Shown here piece after piece: positions 1 to 6,099 of a DNA stretch of 12,258 bases. Source of the DNA: Caryophanales bacterium UBA6985 (GTDB taxonomy: Bacteria; Bacillota_I; Bacilli_A; RF39; UBA660); the NCBI GenBank assembly GCA_002450035.1, contig DJYF01000020.1:1-12258 (forward strand), given 5' to 3'. The position numbers and the translations under genes were made by a program. The notes below the pieces were generated by a model that had not been told where the DNA came from, searched no databases, and was given only the letters and a program-made list of their open reading frames with translations. The number at the start of each line of letters is the position of its first letter. Position 1 is the stretch's first letter.

Positions 1-1134
1 AATGTTCAATTTGGTGAAGGTGGAGCAGGAACATTTTCAGATGGTAAACTTAATACTTTAGTAAATGATAAAGAATTTAGAAAAAAGTTTATTTTAGAAA
101 CTTTTGTTAAATTCGGGGCTAATGAGGATATATTATATGATTCACATCCTCATATAGGAACTGACGTTTTAAGAAAAGTTGTTAAGAATATGCGTCTTGC
201 TATGATAGACATTGGTGCAGAGTTTAGATTTAATACTTTGCTTACTAATATAAATGTTAGTGATAATAAAATAACTTCTATTGAAGTAAATAATAAAGAG
301 ATAATACCTACTGATGTATTATTTTTACATATAGGACACTCAGCAAGAGATACATTTAAAATGCTTGAGTGTGTTGGTATAAAAATGATGCCAAAACCAT
401 TTGCTGTTGGTGTAAGAGTAATACATAATGAAGAAGATATATCTAAAGCTATGTATGGAGATGCTTATAAATATTTAGAACCTGCAAGTTATAAACTTAC
501 ATATACTACTAAAGATGGAAGAGGAGTATATTCATTCTGTATGTGTCCAGGTGGATATGTAGTAAATGCTTCAAGTGAAAAAGGAAGACTTGCTATAAAT
601 GGAATGAGTAATAATAAAAGAGACTCAGGTGCATCTAATTCAGCAGTTGTTGTAACTGTAGATAAACGTGACTTTGGAGAAAATTTATTTGGTGGTTTAG
701 AGTTTCAAAGAAAACTAGAGAAAGTTGCATTTATTCATGGTAAAGGATTAATTCCTCTTCAAAGGTATGAAGACTTTGTTAATAATGAAGTAAGTACAAG
801 AATAGGTAGAATAAATGCTATAACAAAGGGAAAGTTTACTTTTGCTAATTTAAATCAAGTACTTCCTTCATTTATAAGTAACTCTATTAAAGAAGCAATG
901 CCTTATTTTAATACTAAGATAAAAGGTTATAGTGATCCTGATACTTTAATGTTAGCTATAGAATCTAGAACAAGTTCTCCAATTAAAATGGAAAGAAATG
1001 AAGCACTTATTAGTAATATAGATGGTATATTTGTAGGTGGAGAAGGAGCAGGATATGCAGGAGGTATTACTACTGCAGCTATGGATGGTTTAAAGTGTGC
1101 TGAAAGCTTCTTAAAAATATACAAGAAAAATTAA
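1..1134 (+). CDS. FAD-dependent dehydrogenase, COG2509-like (5' truncated)
   Basis: The reading frame is open from base 1, so the gene starts before the window; 377 residues and the stop are seen. The first residues contain FGEGGAGTFSDGKLNT, a glycine-rich FAD-contacting stretch that I recognise from the uncharacterised NAD(FAD)-utilizing dehydrogenases (COG2509). The C-terminus has GGEGAGYAGGITTAAMDGLK, the closing FAD-binding segment typical of the same family. Between them are GHSARDTF and a CMCPGGYVVNASSE-type segment, also family hallmarks. Members are usually about 460-530 residues long, so roughly 90-150 N-terminal residues with the Rossmann GxGxxG are missing because of the window edge. 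It is presumably a cytosolic flavoprotein; no substrate is established for the family as far as I know. An internal ATG at 190 is not the start, since the conserved FAD motif lies upstream of it. A terminator overlaps its stop codon. The family call is firm; the function is not. Confidence 0.88.
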   Translation, partial: NVQFGEGGAGTFSDGKLNTLVNDKEFRKKFILETFVKFGANEDILYDSHPHIGTDVLRKVVKNMRLAMIDIGAEFRFNTLLTNINVSDNKITSIEVNNKEIIPTDVLFLHIGHSARDTFKMLECVGIKMMPKPFAVGVRVIHNEEDISKAMYGDAYKYLEPASYKLTYTTKDGRGVYSFCMCPGGYVVNASSEKGRLAINGMSNNKRDSGASNSAVVVTVDKRDFGENLFGGLEFQRKLEKVAFIHGKGLIPLQRYEDFVNNEVSTRIGRINAITKGKFTFANLNQVLPSFISNSIKEAMPYFNTKIKGYSDPDTLMLAIESRTSSPIKMERNEALISNIDGIFVGGEGAGYAGGITTAAMDGLKCAESFLKIYKKN

Positions 1135-1168
1135 AAGAATAGATTTGTTAATCTATTCTTTTTTCTTT
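1133..1168 (+). terminator. Rho-independent terminator after the FAD dehydrogenase
   Basis: A 13-bp perfect stem (1133-1145 with 1150-1162) closes a TGTT loop. It is followed by a T-rich tract interrupted by one C. The stem starts inside the stop codon. The A-rich 5' arm means it could also work for the opposite strand. Confidence 0.85.
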
Positions 1169-1195
1169 TCAAAAATAAAATAAATATACTATAAT
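1166..1195 (+). promoter_or_regulatory. Promoter for the 1215-2275 gene pair
   Basis: A consensus -10 TATAAT lies at 1190-1195. A weak -35 TTTTCA (four of six matches to TTGACA) lies at 1166-1171, with an 18-base spacer. Transcription would start near 1202, leaving a leader of only about 13 bases that is essentially the ribosome binding site. The -35 overlaps the U-tract of the preceding terminator. Confidence 0.65.
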
Positions 1196-1214
1196 GTTAC
1201 TAGAGGGTGGTAAT

Positions 1215-1592
1215 ATGGAAAAGAATACTTTTTTATTCGCAGGTAATAGACACAATATAAAGAGAAATACAGTAGCTAATAGCTATCTTGAACTTGATAA
1301 TGAAGAATCACTTACTTTATATGTAATATCTTCTGAAAAAGTAGAAGAATTTGAAAAAGAGAATAATATTATTAGATTAGATCAGGATGTATTTGAAAGA
1401 CTTCAAACTACTCGTACTATAAAAGATGAAAACAATGAGTTAACTCAAGTTATTATTGAACTTCCTGATAATTTAAAACGTACTATTAGATATGATTATA
1501 ATATTATGACTAGAGAGTTTAACTTTAAGACTAATGAAGCATTTAATTATATAAATCAAAATTATAAAGAAAGGAGTAAGAAAAGAATATGA
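1215..1592 (+). CDS. Hypothetical protein, 125 aa
   Basis: I do not recognise this protein. The start at 1215 is chosen because AGAGGGTGG (1202-1210) sits four bases ahead of it. An in-frame ATG at 1194 overlaps the -10 box TATAAT and would lie upstream of the predicted transcription start, so it is unlikely to be used. The product is soluble and charged, rich in Asn, Glu and Lys. It has no signal peptide, membrane segment or cysteine pairs. It seems to contain alternating short strands and one helix rich in E and K (SSEKVEEFEKEN), and ends in a basic tail (KERSKKRI). Its stop overlaps the start of the next gene by four bases (ATGA), which suggests translational coupling and a shared role with the 228-residue protein. 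No toxin, antitoxin or phage motif is visible, so no function is assigned. Confidence 0.8.
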   Translation: MEKNTFLFAGNRHNIKRNTVANSYLELDNEESLTLYVISSEKVEEFEKENNIIRLDQDVFERLQTTRTIKDENNELTQVIIELPDNLKRTIRYDYNIMTREFNFKTNEAFNYINQNYKERSKKRI

Positions 1593-2275
1593 AAGAATGG
1601 ATTAGATTTAATAAGGGGAGTAACCCAATAGACTTACTTAATGTTGTTAAAGATAATAATGTATGGAATTTAACACGTGAGGAATTCTATAATGTACTTG
1701 ATAAGAATGATGTATTATTCTTCCTTGTAGACAAGCAAGTTAAATTAATGATCTATGTAAATGGTATTAAAGTAACTGGTGTATTTGGATTTGGAGAAAA
1801 TGCAAATGTCGAGGATGAATATTTAAATGACTTAAAACAAAAGTTAATGAATTTTAAAGATAATAGAGAATATATGGAAAAAGTTAATAACTTAATTAGC
1901 TTTGCTCCAATTTATAAAAAGTTTAAAAACGATGAAGAATTAACTAAGAGTGATTTAGAAATAGTTTATCAAGTTAAAAAAGAATTAAAAGCATTCACAG
2001 GTGTTACTGAAGAAAAGATGAATGAAATAATTGATGCAAGAAATGCTTATGGAGACTTAGCAGAAATATTTGGAGTTGAGGTAAGTGAAGTTGCATTAAA
2101 TATTGATGAAGTAAATGAAGATACAAAAGTACTTAAAGGTAATTTATCAGTATTCACTGATAATGTAGATGATTATAAATCAATAGAATATGTAATTGGT
2201 CATGTTTATCTTGAAAGTAAAAAATTAAAAACAATTATTCATATTAAGTCTGCTTGGACTATTGAAGAATTATAA
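1589..2275 (+). CDS. Hypothetical protein, 228 aa, coupled to the preceding gene
   Basis: I do not recognise this protein. The ATG overlaps the previous stop as ATGA. AAGGAG at 1571-1576 lies 12 bases upstream, a rather long spacing that fits coupling to the upstream ribosome. The product is an acidic soluble protein without signal peptide or membrane helix. The first 85 residues look like an alpha/beta fold with a hydrophobic strand pair (VLFFLVDKQVKLMIYVNGIK) and a glycine turn (GVFGFGEN). Residues 90-165 look mainly helical and charged, and the last 60 residues look like strands again. No catalytic signature is evident. Together with the 125-residue partner it forms a compact two-gene transcription unit bounded by its own promoter and terminator. 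Confidence 0.8.
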   Translation: MKEWIRFNKGSNPIDLLNVVKDNNVWNLTREEFYNVLDKNDVLFFLVDKQVKLMIYVNGIKVTGVFGFGENANVEDEYLNDLKQKLMNFKDNREYMEKVNNLISFAPIYKKFKNDEELTKSDLEIVYQVKKELKAFTGVTEEKMNEIIDARNAYGDLAEIFGVEVSEVALNIDEVNEDTKVLKGNLSVFTDNVDDYKSIEYVIGHVYLESKKLKTIIHIKSAWTIEEL

Positions 2276-2279
2276 TAAT

Positions 2280-2307
2280 AAAAGCAAAAATATTTTTGCT
2301 TTTTTAT
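2280..2307 (+). terminator. Rho-independent terminator after the hypothetical pair
   Basis: A near-perfect palindrome pairs AAAAGCAAAAA (2280-2290) with TTTTTGCTTTT (2293-2303). It runs into a T tract just after the TAA stop at 2273-2275. Its A-rich 5' arm makes it potentially bidirectional. Confidence 0.8.
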
Positions 2308-2329
2308 TTTAATTTAATTTATTAATAGT

Positions 2330-2335
2330 TATAAT
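2330..2335 (+). promoter_or_regulatory. -10 element for the 179-aa membrane protein
   Basis: A perfect TATAAT stands 21 bases before the ATG at 2357. No good -35 is seen; the best-placed bases around 2307-2312 are only T-rich. Transcription would start around 2342, right at the AAAGGATGTG ribosome binding site, again giving a very short leader. Confidence 0.5.
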
Positions 2336-2356
2336 AAATATAAAGGATGTGAACAT

Positions 2357-2896
2357 ATGAAAGCATTAAAGAATATTTGCTGTGTTTTATTATTAGTGTT
2401 TTTTCTTTTTCTTTCATATTTTATATCTGCTCATTATGACTTTTTATCTGATAAGTTTGTTTTCTATAATGAGAAAACAAATAAGATATCTAGTTTTGAT
2501 ATAAATAATCTTAATTCTAAATATGTTAGTAAAATAGATTTTATAATTGTTGATAAAGATCTAGTAGATGTACCTAAGATTAGATTTGGTAATATATTTA
2601 GTACTAGATATAAGTTTTATAGAATATGTGGTTATTTTGCATTTACATCCCTATTAATTGCTTATGTCATTATGTATTTAATATTATCTAAATTAAACAA
2701 ACTCTCTGGTTATGAAGTATTCTCTAATAATGATACATTTGTAATATTTTTAATGACTTCTATTATAATTGCTTTCTTTATTACAGCTAGTCAAATACAT
2801 ATATATGATGCTTTTTATTTAAATAACAATGATGTTTATCAATATAGAGTTCAAGTATATGATTCTTCTAAGTATTTACTAGATGAAGAAGAATAA
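2357..2896 (+). CDS. Hypothetical membrane protein, 179 aa
   Basis: I do not recognise a family. Three hydrophobic segments are clear: residues about 6-25 near the N-terminus, about 92-111 and about 127-147. The first follows a short basic start (MKALKN) and acts as signal anchor. Residues 28-90 form a polar loop that would be outside, and residues after 148 form a polar tail ending in DEEE. The two cysteines in the first helix (ICCVLLL) are followed by no lipobox-like cleavage context, so I do not call it a lipoprotein. The start is supported by AAAGGATG at 2342-2349. It has its own -10 box, but no terminator separates it from the small gene at 2963, so some read-through into that unit is possible. 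Function unknown. Confidence 0.75.
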   Translation: MKALKNICCVLLLVFFLFLSYFISAHYDFLSDKFVFYNEKTNKISSFDINNLNSKYVSKIDFIIVDKDLVDVPKIRFGNIFSTRYKFYRICGYFAFTSLLIAYVIMYLILSKLNKLSGYEVFSNNDTFVIFLMTSIIIAFFITASQIHIYDAFYLNNNDVYQYRVQVYDSSKYLLDEEE

Positions 2897-2903
2897 AAAT
2901 AAC

Positions 2904-2932
2904 TTGTAAAAGCGGGTACAATTTGTTATAAT
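2904..2932 (+). promoter_or_regulatory. Promoter for the 49-aa protein and GNAT gene
   Basis: TTGTAA (2904-2909, four of six matches to TTGACA) and a perfect TATAAT (2927-2932) are separated by the optimal 17 bases. Transcription would start near 2939, about 24 bases before the ATG at 2963. It is one of the two best promoters in the window. Confidence 0.8.
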
Positions 2933-2962
2933 GTGTCTTGACGCAAAGGAGTGAAAAAACAA

Positions 2963-3112
2963 ATGAGAACTTATAAAAAGAATTTACCAGATGGAGTTAA
3001 ATCTATGTTTGGATTTGATCGTGGAGTAAAAGTAAAATTCATAAACAAAAAAATGGCTGACGCAAAGAAGAAAAAAGAAGCAGCTAAAAAAGCAGCAAAA
3101 GCATCTAAGTAA
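2963..3112 (+). CDS. Small lysine/alanine-rich basic protein, 49 aa
   Basis: This short gene has an optimal promoter (2904-2932) and the strong ribosome binding site AAAGGAG (2945-2951) 11 bases before the ATG, so I regard it as real. The first 30 residues (beginning MRTYKKNLPDGVKSMFGFDR) look like a small ordered region. Residues 35-49 are an almost pure Lys/Ala tail (KKKKEAAKKAAKASK), as in histone H1-like and some ribosomal or nucleoid proteins. About 18 of the 49 residues are Lys or Arg against only three acidic ones, so it should bind nucleic acid or another acidic partner in the cytosol; that is inference from composition. The next gene, an N-acetyltransferase of the type that can modify small basic or ribosomal proteins, starts 32 bases downstream without a terminator. 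I know no named family for it. Confidence 0.72.
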   Translation: MRTYKKNLPDGVKSMFGFDRGVKVKFINKKMADAKKKKEAAKKAAKASK

Positions 3113-3144
3113 TTAGGTGTTTTTATTGTTTATAAGGAGTATTT

Positions 3145-3705
3145 ATGTTAAATGAGAAAATGATTAGTTTATTACCTTTTGAAACTGAAAGACTTATTAT
3201 TAAACCTACATCTATTGATGATATAGAGTTGATACTTAAGATGGATAAACAAGAAGATACTCAAAGGTATTTAGGTGGTATTAAGAATAAGACTAGAGAA
3301 GAAAGAATTGCTTTTTTAGAAAAGAAAAATAGTAAGTTTAAAGATGGTCATGCTGGATCTTTAACAGTTTATTTGAAAGATGGTACACCAATAGGTTTTA
3401 CTGGTTTATCAATTGATGAAGATAATAACAATGCATCAATATCTTATATCTTCGATAGTGATTATACAGGTAAAGGTTATGCAAGTGAAGCTTGTAGAAA
3501 ACTACTAAGTATAGGGTTTGATGAGTTAGGCTTAAATAAAATATATGCTGATGTCATCAGTGATAATAATAGATCTAAAGTACTTTTAGAAAGACTAGGG
3601 TTTACTCTTGAAGGAGTAAGAAGAGAAGCAGCTTATATTAAAAATACTAATGAATATAAAGACTTCCTAGATTATGGATTATTGAAAAAAGAATATAAAA
3701 AGTAG
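3145..3705 (+). CDS. GNAT acetyltransferase, RimJ/RimL type
   Basis: This is a GNAT-fold N-acetyltransferase that would transfer the acetyl group of acetyl-CoA to an amine, often a protein N-terminus in the RimJ/RimL branch. The characteristic opening ETERLIIKP lies near residue 14. GTPIGFTGLSID forms the central strand with the family glycine turn. YTGKGYASEA near residues 109-118 is the acetyl-CoA pyrophosphate-binding motif A (Q/RxxGxG/A pattern). NNRSKVLLERLGF near 141-153 is the typical C-terminal motif contacting CoA. The length of 186 residues is normal. AAGGAG (3134-3139) is five bases before the ATG, which supports this start. It lies 32 bases after the 49-residue basic protein and probably shares its transcript. 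The substrate is unknown; antibiotic or metabolite acetylation is also possible. Confidence 0.88.
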   Translation: MLNEKMISLLPFETERLIIKPTSIDDIELILKMDKQEDTQRYLGGIKNKTREERIAFLEKKNSKFKDGHAGSLTVYLKDGTPIGFTGLSIDEDNNNASISYIFDSDYTGKGYASEACRKLLSIGFDELGLNKIYADVISDNNRSKVLLERLGFTLEGVRREAAYIKNTNEYKDFLDYGLLKKEYKK

Positions 3706-3726
3706 GTCATTTGACCTATTTTTTAT
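3697..3726 (+). terminator. Rho-independent terminator after the GNAT gene
   Basis: TAGGTCA (3703-3709) pairs with TGACCTA (3712-3718), most likely as a five-bp core AGGTC/GACCT with an ATTT loop. The stem is extended by flanking A/T pairs and followed by a run of T to 3724. The stop codon TAG is part of the stem. Confidence 0.85.
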
Positions 3727-3755
3727 GTGTTTTAGTAATTTTACAAAAATAATAT

Positions 3756-3799
3756 ACCTACAAGCCTAGGTGAAAACGCCATCTGTGAGAGCTTTGCAT
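3756..3799. other. Non-coding GC-richer patch with a small hairpin
   Basis: In the 197-base gap between the GNAT and adenylate-forming genes, this patch has clearly more G and C than the surrounding DNA. ACCTA (3756-3760) pairs with TAGGT (3767-3771) around CAAGCC. GGTG (3769-3772) can alternatively pair with CGCC (3777-3780). It lies just upstream of the promoter at 3802 and so is not in that gene's leader. I recognise no known RNA class. Confidence 0.3.
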
Positions 3800-3801
3800 T
3801 T

Positions 3802-3830
3802 TTGACAATTAATTGCTTAAGTGATATGAT
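3802..3830 (+). promoter_or_regulatory. Strong sigma-A-type promoter for the adenylate-forming enzyme
   Basis: A perfect -35 TTGACA (3802-3807) and the -10 TATGAT (3825-3830) are separated by 17 bases. Transcription would start near 3837, giving a leader of about 66 bases. The leader carries the ribosome binding site GAGGGGG (3887-3893), nine bases before the ATG. This is the strongest promoter in the window by consensus match. Confidence 0.85.
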
Positions 3831-3840
3831 AATCGCAATT
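3806..3840. promoter_or_regulatory. Operator-like inverted repeats over the promoter
   Basis: The palindrome CAATTAATTG (3806-3815) starts inside the -35 box and fills the first half of the spacer. In addition AATTGC (3811-3816) and GCAATT (3835-3840) form an inverted repeat that brackets the -10 box with 18 bases between the arms. Either arrangement could bind a dimeric repressor. In DNA this AT-rich, short palindromes also arise by chance. Confidence 0.35.
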
Positions 3841-3902
3841 CAAGGAAAGATATTGAAGTAAAATATTGTAATTTATTTATATTAAAGAGGGGGAATTATA
3901 AT

Positions 3903-6002
3903 ATGGAAAGTTCAATTAATAATGGTTTTTTACAAGCTAGTCTTGTTAATGATTTGAAATCTAATAATAAAAAATCTACATCAAGTGATTTATATTTTAA
4001 AAATAAAAACCATTCTGAAGATTCGGAAATTATTTTAAATCTATCTAATTTAGATAAAGAGGTTAAAAGAATTAAAGATTTAATGGTGGAATGTGAAGAT
4101 AAATATAAATACGGTAAAAGTCTTCCTTTAAAATCACAAAAAGCCTTAGACGAAATAGAAAAAAAACATAATACATCATGGGGTGTATTTATGTATGAAC
4201 ATAATAAAGAATCTAATGCTATGGATAAGACTGCTATTTTATATCGTGGTCATAAGATTTCTTATGCTGAAATGTGGTCAAAAGTTTTTCAGTATTGTAA
4301 ATCATTAAAGGCTATGGGAGTAAAAAAAGGTGATCAAATACCTGTTTGTATTAACAATATCCCAGAATATGTTTATCTTTTTATTGCTAGTAGTTTAGTT
4401 GGAGCAAAACTTCATATTATTGGTGATTGGTTTGATGATGAGTTTTTACTTAAGATTATTAATGAAGCTCATTCTGATATAATGTTTATGTCTGAAGATA
4501 AATATGCTCATATTAAAGATGTTGTTGAAAAGTCAAATATTAAAAGTTGTGTTTTGGTTTCTTTAAGTGATTCATTACTAAAAGATAAAAATGGTAATTC
4601 TTATAATCCATTTTCAGAGATTGATGGATTACAACATGATTTTTCTTCTCATATTGAAGACTATAAAAAGAATTCTTCTAAGGTGTTATGTTCTCAAAAA
4701 GAATTTCTTGCACATGGTGTTTCATATGAAGGAGATGTTTTAGAAGAAGCAACACTAAATGATATTGCTACATATTCATACACAAGTGGTACAACAGGAA
4801 AAGGACATCCAAAAGGGGTAAAACATAATAATAGAGCAATAATTACATCTTCAAGATTTAAACAAGCTGATGTTTCTAATTTCCCAGAAATGAAAGATTT
4901 AGTTGCCCAATATAATGTTCCGGTTTATTCATTTACTAACTTAAACAATGTGGCTGATACTTTATATTGTAATTGTACTTATGCATGTGAACCATTTAAT
5001 GAATTAGATTTTCATTTATATTCTTTAAAAATAAACAAAACTAATTATTTTCAAACTCCACTTGGAGCTGGTATGTATATGGCTAAAAAACTTGATGAGC
5101 CTATGAATAAAAATGTTAAACTTAGAGATTTAATTATGTTTGATATCGTTGGTGAAGAATGTTCTATTGGTGAAGAAAAATATTTAAACAAGATTTCAAG
5201 AAAACATTCATTTGGAACAGCAAAACTTCCTTTTCCATTATCACCAGTTACTACTTCTTTTGGAGGTGGTTCTTGTGAAAGTGGAGGAATTTTTACTACT
5301 TTATATCATTCTTTACAAGAAAAAGTTTTAGCTATATTTGGTAAAAAATATTCATTAGGTTTGATACCAATGACTATAGCAGAATATAAATTTGTAAATG
5401 AAGATGGTGAAGAATGTGGTTATAATGAACCTGGTTTTCTAGTTACAAGATCTGCTGCTGAAATGGCTGGATATATTGAAGAGGAATTAAATGAGGACGC
5501 TTATTTTTATGATGCGGATGGAACTAGATGGATTAAAGCTGGTGCTATAGGTTACAAAGCTGACCCTATTTTCAAGAGTGTTAAATTAAAAGGAAGAGAA
5601 AAGGATTATACTTACTTAAGTAATGGTGAGTTATTTCCAACATATAAGATTGCTGAAGCTATTTCTTCTGATACTAAAAATATTATGTCTTGTACAGTTA
5701 TCAAAAATTTAGACTCTTCTTATATATGTCATATTGAAAAGCAACCTGATTCTAAAAAAAGTATTGATTATATAATTAATTCTTGCTCAAGTAGACTTTC
5801 TAAAAATATTCCTGAAGAAATATTGAGTAAAATATATTTTAGAATTCATTCTAATGAGGAAGGTTTCCCAATTTCACATAGTGGAAAAAGAAATATTGCT
5901 TTATTAAAATCTGAAGATAATAAGGATATTTTAATACCTTTAATTTCAGATAAAAAGTTAGAAAAAGAGTCAGGAAAAAAACGTGTACTATTTAGAAAAT
6001 AG
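3903..6002 (+). CDS. Divergent adenylate-forming (AMP-binding, ANL superfamily) enzyme
   Basis: ANL enzymes activate a carboxylic acid with ATP to an acyl-adenylate and usually pass it to CoA or a carrier protein. The first 70 or so residues are polar and family-unrelated. The AMP-binding domain runs from about residue 80 to 560, with YTSGTTGKGHPKGV (293-306) as phosphate-binding loop and GGGSCESGG (454-462) as the A5 motif, E459 being the conserved Glu. The C-terminal lid follows, with KGREKDYTYLSNGELFP (563-579, hinge and A8) and SHSGK (658-662), whose K662 matches the catalytic lysine. Two oddities stand out. The phosphate loop has two extra residues compared with the usual TSGTTGxPKG. The usual TGD motif reads AGA (546-548), so the ribose-binding Asp is missing. 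Substrate unknown; no carrier-protein domain is attached. It forms its own transcription unit with a strong promoter and a terminator. Confidence 0.85.
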   Translation: MESSINNGFLQASLVNDLKSNNKKSTSSDLYFKNKNHSEDSEIILNLSNLDKEVKRIKDLMVECEDKYKYGKSLPLKSQKALDEIEKKHNTSWGVFMYEHNKESNAMDKTAILYRGHKISYAEMWSKVFQYCKSLKAMGVKKGDQIPVCINNIPEYVYLFIASSLVGAKLHIIGDWFDDEFLLKIINEAHSDIMFMSEDKYAHIKDVVEKSNIKSCVLVSLSDSLLKDKNGNSYNPFSEIDGLQHDFSSHIEDYKKNSSKVLCSQKEFLAHGVSYEGDVLEEATLNDIATYSYTSGTTGKGHPKGVKHNNRAIITSSRFKQADVSNFPEMKDLVAQYNVPVYSFTNLNNVADTLYCNCTYACEPFNELDFHLYSLKINKTNYFQTPLGAGMYMAKKLDEPMNKNVKLRDLIMFDIVGEECSIGEEKYLNKISRKHSFGTAKLPFPLSPVTTSFGGGSCESGGIFTTLYHSLQEKVLAIFGKKYSLGLIPMTIAEYKFVNEDGEECGYNEPGFLVTRSAAEMAGYIEEELNEDAYFYDADGTRWIKAGAIGYKADPIFKSVKLKGREKDYTYLSNGELFPTYKIAEAISSDTKNIMSCTVIKNLDSSYICHIEKQPDSKKSIDYIINSCSSRLSKNIPEEILSKIYFRIHSNEEGFPISHSGKRNIALLKSEDNKDILIPLISDKKLEKESGKKRVLFRK

Positions 6003-6037
6003 AAAAAAAGATTTATTAAATTAATAAATCTTTTTTT
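6003..6037 (+). terminator. Strong terminator after the adenylate-forming gene
   Basis: A perfect 15-bp stem pairs 6003-6017 with 6023-6037 around a five-base loop. It has seven A on the left and seven T on the right. It should stop transcripts from the left and, by symmetry, could work on the other strand. It separates the enzyme gene from the kinase genes. Confidence 0.85.
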
Positions 6038-6058
6038 ATGGATTTTGTAAAGTATCAA

Positions 6059-6067
6059 TGCTATACT
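6059..6067 (+). promoter_or_regulatory. Extended -10 promoter for the kinase pair
   Basis: TG at 6059-6060 followed by one base and TATACT (6062-6067) forms an extended -10 element, which needs no good -35; none is seen at the right distance. Transcription would start around 6074. The ribosome binding site AAGAGTGAT (6088-6096) follows. Confidence 0.6.
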
Positions 6068-6099
6068 AATATATAGATATTAGAATAAAGAGTGATGTT

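Noticed and set aside
190..192. ATG at 190 as the start of the FAD-dependent dehydrogenase
   Set aside because: The frame is open to base 1 and the conserved glycine-rich FAD motif lies upstream of 190, so the gene is truncated by the window rather than starting there.
1194..1214. Upstream in-frame ATG for the 125-residue protein
   Set aside because: It overlaps the -10 box and lies before the predicted transcription start. The ATG at 1215 has the ribosome binding site AGAGGGTGG directly ahead.
1215..2275. Toxin-antitoxin module
   Set aside because: The overlapping pair has the layout, but the second protein is long for a toxin and neither product shows an antitoxin DNA-binding motif or a toxin active site.
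3757..3800. Resemblance of TGAGAGCTTTGCA to the 3' end of yybP-ykoY manganese riboswitches
   Set aside because: The conserved 5' part of that riboswitch is absent and the patch lies upstream of the promoter, so it would not be in the leader of the following gene.
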